Part shown: one piece after another, positions 50,301 through 62,863 of the stretch
How positions within the stretch are numbered: the stretch's first letter is position 1
Layout: each line of letters opens with the position of its first letter
Assembly: GCA_030141605.1 (NCBI GenBank)
Contig: JAQGDQ010000236.1
Coordinates: forward strand, 154,001 to 218,000
Length of the DNA stretch: 64,000 bases
Reading direction: 5' to 3'
Source of the DNA: Tubiluchus corallicola
Taxonomy: Eukaryota > Priapulida > Priapulimorpha > Priapulimorphida > Tubiluchidae
The notes under the pieces: model-generated
What the model saw: only the letters and a program-made list of their open reading frames with translations
Told to the model about the DNA's origin: nothing
Databases searched by the model: none
Made by a program: the position numbers and the translations under genes

Positions 50301-52684
50301 TTAAGCATAACTTCAATGTGTTCTTGCAAAATCCATAGCAACCAACATTTGTGCATGCAGTTGTTAAGTGTTTTGTAGAAATATGACAAAAAACAATGGA
50401 TAACTTTAACAGTGATTTTCTCAAGGCCATGTTTATCATTGCGTAGCCTGTACGTCAACTTTAACATGGATTATCTCAGCTTAGAAATAACATTGAGCAA
50501 TGAGCTTGATATCAAAATGATCCTCTTGAAATGGAAATTCGGGATACGTGAATAACTAGAACGGCTTATTTACGAACTTATGGACAATTTTTGCTGTGCA
50601 AGCACACATATACTAATTATTATTACTATTCCAACATTACAAAACAGTATCAACAAAAGTTGTTATGGATTTGATAAATGTGCATGTGTGAATAATAGCA
50701 AACGCTGTCAGATTAGGGTATTTATATAGGTTGCGGTACACATACAGACCAATAGAATGTGTTTTTGTTTTAGGATTTGATCAACTGGTATGCGAACAAC
50801 AGTCTTGCCGAAAATTTTGAGAATTTGGAGACAACATTGGCTATACCCTTCAAAAGCGTCAGAGGTATAAAATAAGCCTTTCATTTATTCTGCGATAGTT
50901 AAATGAAAACCGTATTTAGTTTTAGTTACTAAACAAACACTATAATTGATGAATATCGTAATATATGTTTTCTATTGTTTAATTGTTTAAAAACCTGATT
51001 TGACTGTCCATTTTGTTCTGAAGGAAATGTCACTTAGCGATACGTTTATTCTAATTTACTTGAAAATGGGAAACTGCTTTTTGTACTAATTTCTGTTAAC
51101 TTGAATCCTTATGTAGCTTCATTATCTGTTTTTTAGCCCTTCTGTAAATAATGAAATATACTTATGTTAGCAGTTTCACCAAATAATTTGATTCGGTGTC
51201 ATTCACTGTTTGTCTGTGTTTATAGAGAATGTCAGTAGCATTTGTGAAAGTTCTGTATTGTTATTATTCTAGGCATCGGAATCATTGGTTACTGCGTAGC
51301 TATATTTGATTATAAAGCGACTGCCACTAATCAGTTGTCATTCCGCCGTGGTGATCGCATTGCAATTATTGACAAGTCTGGGGAGAGCAAGGGTTGGTGG
51401 AAGGGAGAGTTACATGACAAGGTATAACAGTTTCACTTATTTTAGTTTAAGGTGATAATTCAGCTCTTGCTGTACAGTGCTTGACCGTTGACAAGAAATT
51501 CTCTTTGTCAATTTGGACTCAAATGAAAATTTGATTCTGTGTGTGGGCTTTGTTATGTGTATTAGTTTTCTTCAGTGAACATAACTATTGTGCATAGGTC
51601 ATTATACTAAAAATATAGCGTCTTTTGTTAGTTAATGATTTCTTGTAGAAAGTTTAAATAGATGCTTTTTCTTATTGACAATAATGTCTTTGAAATGAAA
51701 CTATAACGTACCATATGACAGTATATATACTATATATACCATATAACATACCGTATCATCCACACTTTACGTCAAATTTGTGATATTTCCTAAGAAATGT
51801 GAACACGTTTCAAAATGTGCTTGAGGATGCATTTTGAAACACTTTTATTCCATTTTTAGCCCGCGATGCAGTTTCTAGTTCATTCTGCATCAGATGTTCT
51901 TCACCTCTTTTGAAGTTTATTTTATGTATTTTAGCTGGCTACCATTTTGTTTGGAAACGTGCCAAAAATAGGTGCAACAGTTTACCTGATTTGTAACTGC
52001 AGTTTATTCATTCATTCAGAAACTAGTTTAGGACCTGTCATAATCCAGTCTTCAAGTGCTCAATTTCAACTTGGAGAGTGTCAAACTGTGTATGAAAATC
52101 TCATTATAGTATTTGCAATAATGAATCAGGCTTATAGCTATGTAACTTACTGCCAGTCATTAATTATTATATCTTATTGCCAATATAATAATTAATGATT
52201 TTACAGACCTACAAGATATACAAAATTTCTGTACAAAACTTGAAATATTAGAATGTGAAGAAATTGGAATGCTACCTGGATTTGAACTGGGAACCTTTTG
52301 CTTAAGTTGCAGAAGCCTTACCACTTTTTCACATTTCCTGTAGTGCAAGTTTAGTATTTTCAATATTTTAATTAATTGTAACATTATTTGTAATTAGTTG
52401 TTGTTCTTGCACTACCAGCATCTCCAGTTTTTTCCTAATTGTGTAATTTCAAGCGAGAAAGCTTTGATTTTTTACGAATAACTGCTCATTGTATTAGTTC
52501 TGCGCACAGGCTCAACCAGCATTACTGCTGTTAAAAAGTAAACGTTTATGTGATGTAAGGAATCTCTTGTTATAGCTCATTTCCTACTAATATTGAACTA
52601 AACTCATTTCAGATCGCCTACTTTCCAATGACTTACGTTGCCGAAGAAAAATCTGACCGAGATATGCATCTCCAGAATTCTTGA
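20291..52684 (+). CDS. VAV: VAV-family Rho guanine nucleotide exchange factor (complete, 22 coding exons)
   Basis: Exons: 20291-20500, 25377-25493, 26136-26194, 27031-27114, 29117-29249, 30763-30849, 31195-31285, 32865-33043, 37769-37864, 39092-39256, 39720-39811, 40002-40134, 41478-41587, 42288-42389, 43571-43719, 44353-44522, 47850-47905, 49450-49563, 49858-49954, 50774-50864, 51273-51421, 52613-52684. The phases join into 851 aa (human VAV1 is 845). VAV activates Rho/Rac GTPases after tyrosine phosphorylation. Domain order is CH (1-120, [16 protein letters not shown]), acidic region with Tyr147, Tyr165 and Tyr180 (DVYEDL), DH (about 205-385), PH (about 408-515), C1 (532-581), SH3 (603-659), SH2 (about 673-765, FLVR at 700-703) and SH3 (about 784-845). 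The C1 domain has CLITMC where C-x2-C is usual. Exon 4 needs a weak GTTGGT donor. Exon 17 could start at 47850 or 47856. Vertebrates have VAV1-3; this looks like a single pre-duplication gene. Confidence 0.97.
21016..21163 (-). other. Exon-like open segment, unassigned
   Basis: Inside VAV intron 1, on the opposite strand. A 148-bp segment has an acceptor (CATCATTAG) and a strong donor (GTGAGT), and its 49-codon frame has ordinary protein composition ([20 protein letters not shown] ... [14 protein letters not shown]). The frame ends in phase 0. It could be an upstream exon of RABEPK, an exon of an unknown nested gene, or chance. I recognise no family. Confidence 0.3.
21601..21870 (+). mobile_element. 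LINE reverse-transcriptase C-terminal fragment 1
   Basis: The frame reads [20 protein letters not shown], then [20 protein letters not shown] and [20 protein letters not shown]. This matches the region downstream of the catalytic motif in CR1/L2-like LINEs (the K-x-LH-x-G, DLG and YKT-x-VR landmarks). It lies in VAV intron 1 and is truncated at both ends. Confidence 0.65.
22480..22760 (+). mobile_element. LINE reverse-transcriptase C-terminal fragment 2
   Basis: Frameshifted pieces read [17 protein letters not shown] and, further on, [20 protein letters not shown] followed by DSLKWLKLE. These correspond to the LINE ending RR-x-AR-x-V then SSVTxMLxxLxWxxLE. It overlaps the same protein region as fragment 1, so it comes from a second copy or a related element rather than a continuation. 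Confidence 0.6.
23722..24005. repeat. Duplicated GA-rich tract
   Basis: Two units of roughly 145 bp, each a GA-rich block followed by TGAGTGAAAATAGCTGAT and an ACAAAAGTAG ending, lie in tandem in VAV intron 1. A short spacer copy sits between them. Confidence 0.7.
25461..25611. repeat. 75-bp tandem duplication including the exon 2 donor of VAV
   Basis: Positions 25461-25535 recur at 25536-25611 with one substitution and one inserted T. The unit contains the last 33 bases of VAV exon 2 ([11 protein letters not shown]), its GTAAGT donor and 42 bases of intron. The second copy therefore offers an identical 5' splice site 75 bp downstream. Using it would read a TAG within the added stretch. Confidence 0.93.
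26346..26380. repeat. TA dinucleotide microsatellite
   Basis: A (TA)n run in VAV intron 3, preceded by an imperfect TATATGTATA. Confidence 0.9.
28039..28459. mobile_element. hAT-like non-autonomous element with 8-bp target duplication
   Basis: The 421-bp element is flanked by identical 8-mers, TTGTTGAT at 28031-28038 and 28460-28467, the duplication length of hAT transposons. The reverse complement of the right end starts CAGGGGCGGAACTAG, a typical hAT terminus. The left end starts CAGTGCAGAGCGAGC and is degenerate. Long G runs sit near the left end and C runs near the right, so they too are inverted. There is no transposase. It lies in VAV intron 4. Confidence 0.75.
31968..32087 (+). rRNA. 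5S rRNA-derived sequence (probable pseudogene or 5S-headed SINE)
   Basis: The 120-nt stretch aligns end to end with animal 5S rRNA. It contains TACGGCC, CACGTTGAAAACACC, GTTCTCGTCTGATCACCGAA, GTTAAGCAA, TTGGATGGGTGACTGCCT, GGAATACCAGGTGCTGTAGG. The internal Pol III promoter elements (A box and C box regions) are mostly kept. Most differences from the usual sequence are C-to-T or G-to-A changes, as expected for decay of a methylated copy. No T-run terminator follows. It lies in VAV intron 7 in the sense orientation and runs straight into a GC-rich unit. Confidence 0.85.
32088..32520. repeat. GC-rich unit fused to the 5S-derived head
   Basis: About 430 bp of markedly higher GC content than the surrounding intron follows the 5S-like head without a gap and ends near 32520, where AT-rich sequence resumes. 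Open frames exist on both strands (32215-32460 plus; 32248-32523 minus) because stop codons are rare at this composition. Neither resembles a known protein. It may be the body of a 5S-derived SINE or another inserted sequence. Confidence 0.5.
34122..34325. mobile_element. Short inverted-repeat element (MITE-like)
   Basis: The left arm reads TAATGGGGTGGTTGCTTGAG followed by CCAGCAGGAT and GAGACAAAACTGGTA. The reverse complement of the right arm reads TAATGGGGTTACTTAAG followed by CCAGCAGGAT and GAGATAAAACTGGTA. The arms enclose about 100 bp. It could form a long hairpin. The target duplication is unclear. It lies in VAV intron 8. Confidence 0.7.
37149..37556. mobile_element. TA-flanked inverted-repeat element (pogo-like)
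   Basis: The left end reads CGCACAATATCTCGGTTTGC and the reverse complement of the right end reads CACTCATATCTCGGTTGGCC. TA lies on each side (37147-37148 and 37557-37558). It is 408 bp with no coding capacity and lies in VAV intron 8. The core TATCTCGGTT-x-GCC is the strongest part of the match. Confidence 0.65.
40479..40855. repeat. 45/50-bp minisatellite, 8 copies
   Basis: The unit begins CCTGTATGTCTTACAGCCCC and ends GCTATCCAATG. Longer units carry an extra AGCTA. It lies in VAV intron 12. Each unit carries TCTTACAG or TCTTGTAG, which resemble splice acceptors. Confidence 0.93.
42473..42932. mobile_element. piggyBac-like non-autonomous element
   Basis: The 460-bp element is bounded by TTAA at 42469-42472 and 42933-42936, the exact target site of piggyBac transposons. 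The left terminus is CCCTTTCAGTCCC and the reverse complement of the right is CCCTTTCATACCC. The internal motif TATCCCGC-AGGATACA and its inverted partner TCCCACGGGATACAACGGG lie subterminally. There is no transposase. It lies in VAV intron 14. Confidence 0.88.
44795..46634. repeat. 46-bp minisatellite, about 40 copies
   Basis: The unit starts AAGTGCTTAAAAACATGGTG and ends CTGTACTGCAG. Variants are mostly G/T in ACATGG/ACATTG, GTATG/GTATA and CTGCAG/CTGTAG. It fills about 1.8 kb of VAV intron 16. Open frames across it are artefacts of the repeat. Confidence 0.97.
46635..46756. repeat. Second, unrelated 46-bp repeat, nearly 3 copies
   Basis: The unit starts TTAACAGTAAAAGAGCATCA and ends TTTTAGCATTAAT, repeating at 46635, 46681 and 46727. 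The third copy is incomplete. It abuts the preceding 46-bp array and has the same period but no evident sequence similarity. Confidence 0.9.
47650..47712. repeat. AT-only low-complexity tract
   Basis: About 60 bp of A and T only, with self-complementary stretches such as TATATTATAATATA. It lies in VAV intron 16, about 140 bp before exon 17. Confidence 0.8.
48221..48643. repeat. 24-bp minisatellite, about 17-18 copies
   Basis: The unit starts TTCAACCTTGAAGCACAGTT and ends ATAG, with ATGG or ATCG variants. The period is a multiple of three, so open frames run through it on both strands ([16 protein letters not shown]). It lies in VAV intron 17. There is no start context or flanking coding signal, so it is not a gene. 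Confidence 0.95.
50009..50608 (-). mobile_element. Unnamed MITE family, copy A
   Basis: The 600-bp element is bounded by inverted TGTGTGCTTGCA. One end continues AACCAAAA and the other CAGCAAAA. Internally it is the reverse complement of the copies at 60975-61603 and 62196-62859 along its whole length, for example GTGTTCTTGCAAAATCC here and TTGCAAGAACACATTGAAG there. It lies in VAV intron 19. A 74-codon frame inside is incidental. Confidence 0.85.
52205..52345 (-). mobile_element. tRNA-derived SINE fragment
   Basis: On the minus strand the sequence contains AGTGGTAAGGCTTCTGC, then AAAGGTTCCCAGTTCAAATC followed by CAGGTAGC. The B box (GTTCAAATC) is nearly canonical and the A box (GTGGTAAGGC) is recognisable. 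The spacing is like a tRNA-related SINE head. It lies in VAV intron 21 and differs from the two RABEPK SINEs. Confidence 0.6.
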
Positions 52685-54270
52685 CTAACCGTATCACGTC
52701 TGGACGCTGTGAGCGGTTGTCATAGCAAGCCAGTAGCGTCTGATGGCCTCCTGGCATTATAGTTTGTTATTACGCACTACACTTGTTGTGTTAGCACACT
52801 TTAAATTAGTGGTTATTTGTGTTCGTATGATTTATATGATACATGAAACTATGTAGTTTAGGCAGGTATTTCAAATGCATAAACAACTACATGCTAATAT
52901 AAGCAATTTTTTAGTAATAATGTCCATAAAAGTCGATTTGTAATGATTTATCTTTTAAGTCTGCAATTTGAACGATATCTAAATGATCATTTTACTTGAA
53001 AAGTACAACTTCAGTCAATTTGAGAAAATTAATCGATTCTTTATATCATTAGTAAATTAGTTATGTGTATTTCATTTCTCTGTACATGTGTTCTTATATT
53101 CACCATTTTGCTGTAGGCCCTTGTCTTGCCATTGTTTGTGGCAAGTTGTATAGAAAATATCAATCGTGTTATAATTTTTGGATAATAAGTATTCGAAACG
53201 TCATTTTTTGTCCGAGTAGGTTAATGATGTATGCTGTTATTCCTTGTAATAATCAATATGTAAATTCCATGTATGCATAATAACGTATCCAGTCAAGCGC
53301 ATGATTGAATTTAGCCGAATATTTTCCGGATAATTTTGTTTCATTCTGTGTTGCTTCTACACTGAATTATTGCCATGATGTTAAGTTACATTACGCATAA
53401 CAATTGAGAAAAAAGCAGAGATTTTGGATTGTAAGTGATGACATCATTCGCGGTCATCATCAATGATGTTCTTTTGTTGATCCTGCTCTGTGGCATCGAA
53501 AATTGTTGGGAGAAAACCTAGCTAAATAGATATCTCTTGCTTTTCTTGCAATAATAACATGCCAGAGATTAAATGATCTTTATTTGCAAGATGTTTATAA
53601 CACAATCTAGTAAACGTGATTGTCGTTTTGCAACTCTGCATTTTTATTTGACGTACTTATTTTACCTTTGATTTTAAGCGAATTTTTTGTTTGTCACACA
53701 GCTTAATTATTTCGTTAGAAGTTTAGAGAAAAGGAAAATTGATAAAATGTGAAAATGTTTTGCTCTATACAAATTTTGGCAAATTGTGTCGCAGTTATTA
53801 TTATGCAGGTTGAAAGTACTTTTAGTGAATACTGTTATAAGTTTTTGCATATGAAAGAAGAAGTTTAGCAAGCTTTCAGAAGTGGCTCGAGTTTCTATTT
53901 ACGGCAAAACAAGCTCTAGAGCCATTAGCTAAAACTTGCCTGCATCCATCTTGGTAGCAAGTGCCACCTATCGGGAGAGCTTGGGAACTAATCTTGCAAA
54001 AGTGTTATAATGCTTTCTAGCAGATGGTTCATCTACATTTATTTTCTAGCAGATGGTTCATCTACATTTATTTTAAATTTAAGTTAAGTAGTTCATATAG
54101 TAAACTACGCAAATTTTATGCATTTTAAAGTTTTATTGTATTATATAAAAACCAAGAATCGCGTTTTACATTTGAAGGCCGCTATTTAGAATGAAGTATA
54201 TATAACAATGATAATGATTTTTATTAACCTTAATGTTATAGTCTGTGAGCCAGACAACATATTGGTATCA

Positions 54271-54750
54271 TTCGTATGCAACTGGGCTCATTCGTACACA
54301 ACTGGGCTCATTCGTACACAACTGGGCTCATTTGTACCCAACTGGGCTCATTCGTACACAACTGGGCTCATTCGTACGCAACTGGGCTCATTCGTACGCA
54401 ACTGGGCTCATTTGTACCCAACTGGGCTCATTCGTACACAACTGGGCTCATTCGTACACAACTGGGCTCCTTCGTACGCAACTGGGCTCATTCGTACGCA
54501 ACTGGGCTCATTTGTACCCAACTGGGCTCATTCGTACACAACTGGGCTCATTCGTACGCAACTGGGCTCATTCGTACGCAACTGGGCTCATTCGTACGCA
54601 ACTGGGCTCATTCGTACGCAACTGGGCTCATTCGTACGCAACTGGGCTCATTTGTACCCAACTGGGCTCATTCGTACCCAACTGGGCTCATTCGTACGCA
54701 ACTGGGCTCATTCGTACGCAACTGGGCTCATTCATACACAGCTGGGCCCA
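54271..54750. repeat. 20-bp minisatellite, 24 copies
   Basis: The unit is TTCGTACGCAACTGGGCTCA, with CACA and T-CCCA variants at the CGCA position. The 480 bp equal exactly 24 units. All three plus frames stay open because 20 is not a multiple of 3 and the unit lacks stops, giving one repeated 20-residue peptide in each frame. It is not coding. Confidence 0.97.
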
Positions 54751-56690
54751 TATCGCTCAGAAAGCTGTGCCGCAGGAAAATCTTCCAGGCATTTTTGACA
54801 ACCTGAGATGTGTACCTTATCAAAAGTGCATTGGGGGAATTTGCTTTTCCTCCTGAATAGTACTGGAAACCAAATTTCGAATGTTTGGCTCATGGACTAA
54901 TAAACTTGTATGAAACAAACAGTATTAATTGTCATTATTTTGTGTTAACAATGTGTTTTGCATAGTGTTTTTGTATGCATGTTAGGTGAGTTATTTGAAG
55001 TATGAGTGTTTATGTATAAACCATGTACCACTAAGCTTAAGTAATGCAGGGTTTATTATTACTCTAAACAGACTTTAGTTTATTAGTACGAAGGCATTTT
55101 GCGCGAACTCAGTTGAGCTGTTCTTCCATAGAAAACGATTTTATTATAATTACTAAAAATAAGTTTCTTTTAATAAAGAAGTGAAAATATTTCAGTAAAT
55201 CTAAATCGTGACCTGTCTTCAGGTGAAAAGAATTTCAAAAAGCACAAAAGATTACTAAATACTCTAGCAGTTTTTCTATGCTTAATTAACGCATTTTTCT
55301 TCTTTTTTCACTCGTAAGATAGATCACGGAAGCTAGAGTACTGGCTGTTTTTTTATTAGGTGACTTTTTTTAGTCAGTTCTTGACATAATTATTCGGTGT
55401 TTTGATTCTTGCTGCTATAGCGAATTAAATGCAATAAATAATTCTTATGGAAGTAAATTCATACAAATATTAATATCATCCATATTTATGTAGCTGGGTC
55501 CTAGAATTGGAATAAGATGTATCACCAGCCATCTTACAGTTTAGCTGCCTGTAAATTATTAATTTATTTTAGCTTACACCTCGCCTTTATGAAGGGAGTT
55601 TGTCACATCAGTATTTGCCATCAAACTGCTCTTTTCTGACTGGTGATCCAGAATAAATTTTAACATACTTTAAATACTCAAGAAGAAAGTTCATTTCGTT
55701 GTTGTCTACAAAAAAGTGATTTGCAAAATATACAAAATGCAAAATCTTACATATTGATGTAGATCTAATGGTTTAAAGACAAAAGGCACATTCTTAAACA
55801 AGTTTGGTACGTACAAGTTCCATTACTATAGAATGTTTTAAGTTCTTTCTTGTTCAATTTTATTCAACCTAAATTGAAGTTTGTAAATGAAAGATAAACG
55901 AAAAGTTACTGGTGTATTTCAGTTAGTAGCATTGTTTGAAATGTTTATTCAAGATAGGGTAGTGAATGTTCAAATCTAAAATACTAAACTGTTCATGTTA
56001 CTTTTTTGCTCCTGTTGCCTCGGTGTTTTGCTATGATTCATATAATATTTATTAACAGAAATTTGCATAATGGACAATTGTTGGATTCTTACTGATATCT
56101 GCATATTCACAGCTTTTAAGACAGTTGTTATTACTATTACTACTATTTTTTCTTTCACATTGTCATCCAACCTCAGCAAATTCACTAATCTCTAAAATAA
56201 GGGCAACGTGTAAAGGACCTAAGGTCATACATTGCCCTCGCATTGGCTTTGGCTTAGTCCTTGCTTTTTATAATTACTGTACTGAACCATGTGTGCAAAA
56301 TGAACTCTATGATCTATAGGAACTGCTGTTGAAAAACAGTCTTTGAAAATTGCAGTCATTTATTGTTTATTGCCTTATGTCAAGTGGCCACGTTTTTTCC
56401 TGATTTTTACGTGTTTGTTAAGCCATATACATTTATTATTTTAATTGTAAATAACAAATAAACAAGAGAATAAATAAAAATTCCTTGCTTTGTATCTGTA
56501 CAACAAACTGTTTTTGTTTTTTCTCCAAATGTCATATGTTGTCAACAAATAATTGTGTGTGTATACATATACATGTATACGGACAAGAATCTGCATACCT
56601 CAATGGCCGGTCTTACAAGATCTTTCCAAGACAATTCCATTTTAATACTAGTTTCAAAGTATCAAGCTGCCCTCTTCCAATGGCTCTCGT

Positions 56691-57635
56691 ACTTGTCTGT
56701 CAGTGATGGGTTTCTTGCACTTGTCTGTCAGCGATGGGTTTCTCGTACTTGTCTGTCAGTGATGAGTTTCTTGTACTTGTCTGTCAGTGATGGGTTTCTT
56801 GCACTTGTCTGTCAGTGATGAGTTTCTTGTACTTGTCTGTCAGTGATGAGTTTCTTGCACTTGTCTGTCAGTGATGGGTTTCTTGCACTTGTCTGTCAGT
56901 GATGCGTTTCTTGCACTTGTCTGTCAGTGATGCGTTTCTTGCACTTGTCTGTCAGTGATGGGTTTCTTGCACTTGTCTGTCAGTGATGGGCTTCTCGCAC
57001 TTGTCTGTCAGTTATGGGTTTCTTGCATTTGTCTGTCAGTGATGAGTTTCTCGTACTTGTCTGTCAGTGATGAGTTTCTTGCACTTGTCTGTCAGTGATG
57101 GGTTTCTTGCATTTGTCTGTCAGTGATGGGTTTCTTGCATTTGTCTGTCAGTGATGGGTTTCTTGCACTTGTCTGTCAGTGATGGGTTTCTTGCACTTGT
57201 CTGTCAGTGATGGGTTTCTTGCACTTGTCTGTCAGCGATGGGTTTCTCGTACTTGTCTGTCAGTGATGAGTTTCTTGTACTTGTCTGTCAGCGATGGGTT
57301 TCTTGCACTTGTCTGTCAGTGATGGGTTTCTTGCACTTGTCTGTCAGTGATGGGTTTCTTGTACTTGTCTGTCAGTGATGAGTTTCTTGTACTTGTCTGT
57401 CAGCGATGGGTTTCTTGCACTTGTCTGTCAGTGATGGGTTTCTTGCACTTGTCTGTCAGTGATGGGTTTCTTGTACTTGTCTGTCAGTGATGGGTTTCTT
57501 GCATTTGTCTGTCAGTGATAAGTTTCTTGCACTTGTCTGTCAGTGATGGGTTTCTTGCATTTGTCTGTCAGTGATGGGTTTCTTGCACTTGTCTGTCAGT
57601 GATGGGTTTCTTGCACTTGTCTGTCAGTGATGGGT
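56691..57635. repeat. 28-bp minisatellite, about 34 copies
   Basis: The unit starts ACTTGTCTGTCAGTGATGGG and ends TTTCTTGC. Variants are mainly TGATGAG, CGATGGG, TCGTAC, TTGCAT and TTGTAC. It is about 945 bp of near-identical units between VAV and CEP120. Confidence 0.97.
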
Positions 57636-59033
57636 GTTCTTCATCTCTAGATAGTTAAAACATAAGGAAAGCATGAAAATGATGTGTTTACGATTACTAC
57701 AGCAAACACTGGGGTTATCAGATTGAGCAAATGGTCACCACAGCTCCTTACCAATGGCCAATCACTGTATATTTGACGACAACTTATTGCACTTGTTCAA
57801 TGCAATTTTCACTGTCAAAAATCTAAAAATGAACTTTTCGTACCGAAGGTTTAAATGATCAGCTAAAAGTTTGACAATGTGTACCATTCATTCCAAATGC
57901 CGGAAATGTTGCACTGATGTGCAACACTTTTCATCCATTCACTATTCTATAGTAATGCAATTAATATCACATGATATACTAACAATTGCTACAAAAATAT
58001 TTTACATAAGTTTGCTACAAAAATATTTTATTGCTGAAAAAATGGAGATTGTTTAAGTTTAACAGCTCATTTTCAAAACTAATGAAAATATAAATATTAA
58101 TGTTAGATGCTAATTAGTGACCAATAATAAACACACAATCATAGCCCGCTTCATCAATAATACTGTCAGGAATAAAACATTTCAGAAAAATCATATAGAC
58201 AAATTGGCTGGGTCCAGTCTGTTAAATTACGATGCCTCAATATACAAGCAGTCAATATAAGTATAATTAAAGGAATATTTTAAATTAGTCTATAAAGTAA
58301 TTTGGAAGTAAACAAAATCGTAGCAAAATTATTTACAAACAATTAACTACATCATTTTCTACTTGCAAAAATATACCGGCTTATTTACTTGTTTTCATTT
58401 TAGCAAAAATGCAACAATAATAATATAACTTAATCATGTTAAGAAATGGTTGTTGATTGTCATAATACATATAGTAGCATAACCAATGTTACTGACGATG
58501 CTTAGTTTAAACAAGCCAAGAAAATTAAACTTGCATTTTTACTATGATTTGCCGCAAAAATATTATAACCAGCTGCATTTTGTGAGGTGCACATTAGAGA
58601 GATTACCTCGCAAACAGAACATCTAAGCTGAAATAATACTTTCCTGAAGAATTTGGAGTTCAAGATTGTTTTGAATAAATTTTTGCATACAAATGCTCAC
58701 TGCTCACACATACCAGACTCTAATCAAGTAGAGCAGCAGCTTTAGTGTGTAATAAATACACAATCCTGGTAGAAAAGGTTCACAGCTGTTAGAATAATGA
58801 AACAGAATGTTATGGATTGCTTACAATCAACATCTGCTACTCTGGTTTTTTTGCAAATTGAAATGCTCATCATGGTCTATATTTATATTTGCACCACTTT
58901 TTAATCTCATTGCAGTAATGGCATTACTCACAATGCACCAACATAAGAAATGTTGTCGTCAACTCACAAAAGGTAACTACTACCACTATGGACACTTGGT
59001 GGTGGAAACATTAGCTTCTTTCCACCGCATCAG

Positions 59034-62079
<3,046 letters not shown>

Positions 62080-62195
62080 CTGAGAAAAAACAGAAAATCT
62101 AAAGCGATGGAAGTATTTTGTTGACCATGCTCCACATGATTGCTGAAAAATTATTAGCTACATAATAAGTCACTTATTAATTACTCCTTATAATA

Positions 62196-62859
62196 TGTGT
62201 GCACGCATAGCAAAATCGTCCATAAGTCGGCAATTAATTTTTTCTAGTTATTCACATATCCTGAATCTCCATTTCATGAGGATCATTTTGATACCAAGCT
62301 CATCGCTCTATGTTATTTCTGACCTGAGATAATCCACGTTGAAATTGAAATGCATTGCTGCATACTGAAAAACATAACCTTGAGAAAATAGCTGTTAAAG
62401 TTAGCCATTGTTTTTTGTTGCTTTTCTACAAAACACTTAGAAACCGTACAAATATTGGTTGGTACGGATTTTGCAAGAACACATTGAAGTTATGTTCAAA
62501 TCCAGTAGATGGCTCTTCCTGACGAAGTCTGGGCTTGGCAAGAGAAAAAACCCGAAGCAAAATGACTGCTTCTACTAGCTGCTATCAGAGTTTGAAAATA
62601 CAAGTTTTTTTACAATTGCAGTACCAGTTTCTAGCCAGAAAAGTGGGTACAGGGTTATAAAACTAGATTTTTAGTATTTTTTGAACATTTTCTTGATAAT
62701 TTGACGCTAGAATATAAAAGTCCAATATATTTAGCATTTGATTTTATAAAAAATAAAAAATCGACATTTAATCAATTTTTTGGTGCACTCTACTTTGAAG
62801 CATCATGACGTAGATTTAACTATTCCGACTTATGGATGGTTTTGGTTTGCAAGCACACA
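62196..62859 (+). mobile_element. Unnamed MITE family, copy C
   Basis: The 664-bp element is bounded by TGTGTGCACGCA and TGCAAGCACACA and flanked by AATA on both sides (62192-62195 and 62860-62863), a possible 4-bp target duplication. It lies upstream of the CEP120 exon at 62079-61957, probably in the preceding intron. Confidence 0.85.
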
Positions 62860-62863
62860 AATA

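Larger units (their letters stand above)
52685..59033. other. Intergenic region between VAV and CEP120 (converging genes)
   Basis: About 6.3 kb holding the VAV 3' UTR on the left and the CEP120 3' UTR on the right. It contains a 31-bp duplication (TTTCTAGCAGATGGTTCATC twice, near 54013-54075) and two large minisatellites (54271-54750 and 56691-57635). Several AATAAA hexamers occur on the plus strand (54899 and after 56449), but none can be assigned. No other gene is visible. Confidence 0.5.

Noticed and set aside
50243-50467. Minus-strand 74-codon frame
   Set aside because: It lies inside MITE copy A, and the homologous copies B and C do not keep the frame.
54208-54856. Three overlapping plus-strand frames of 176-203 codons
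   Set aside because: The 20-bp repeat lacks stops in every frame, so all three frames encode the same repeated 20-residue peptide.
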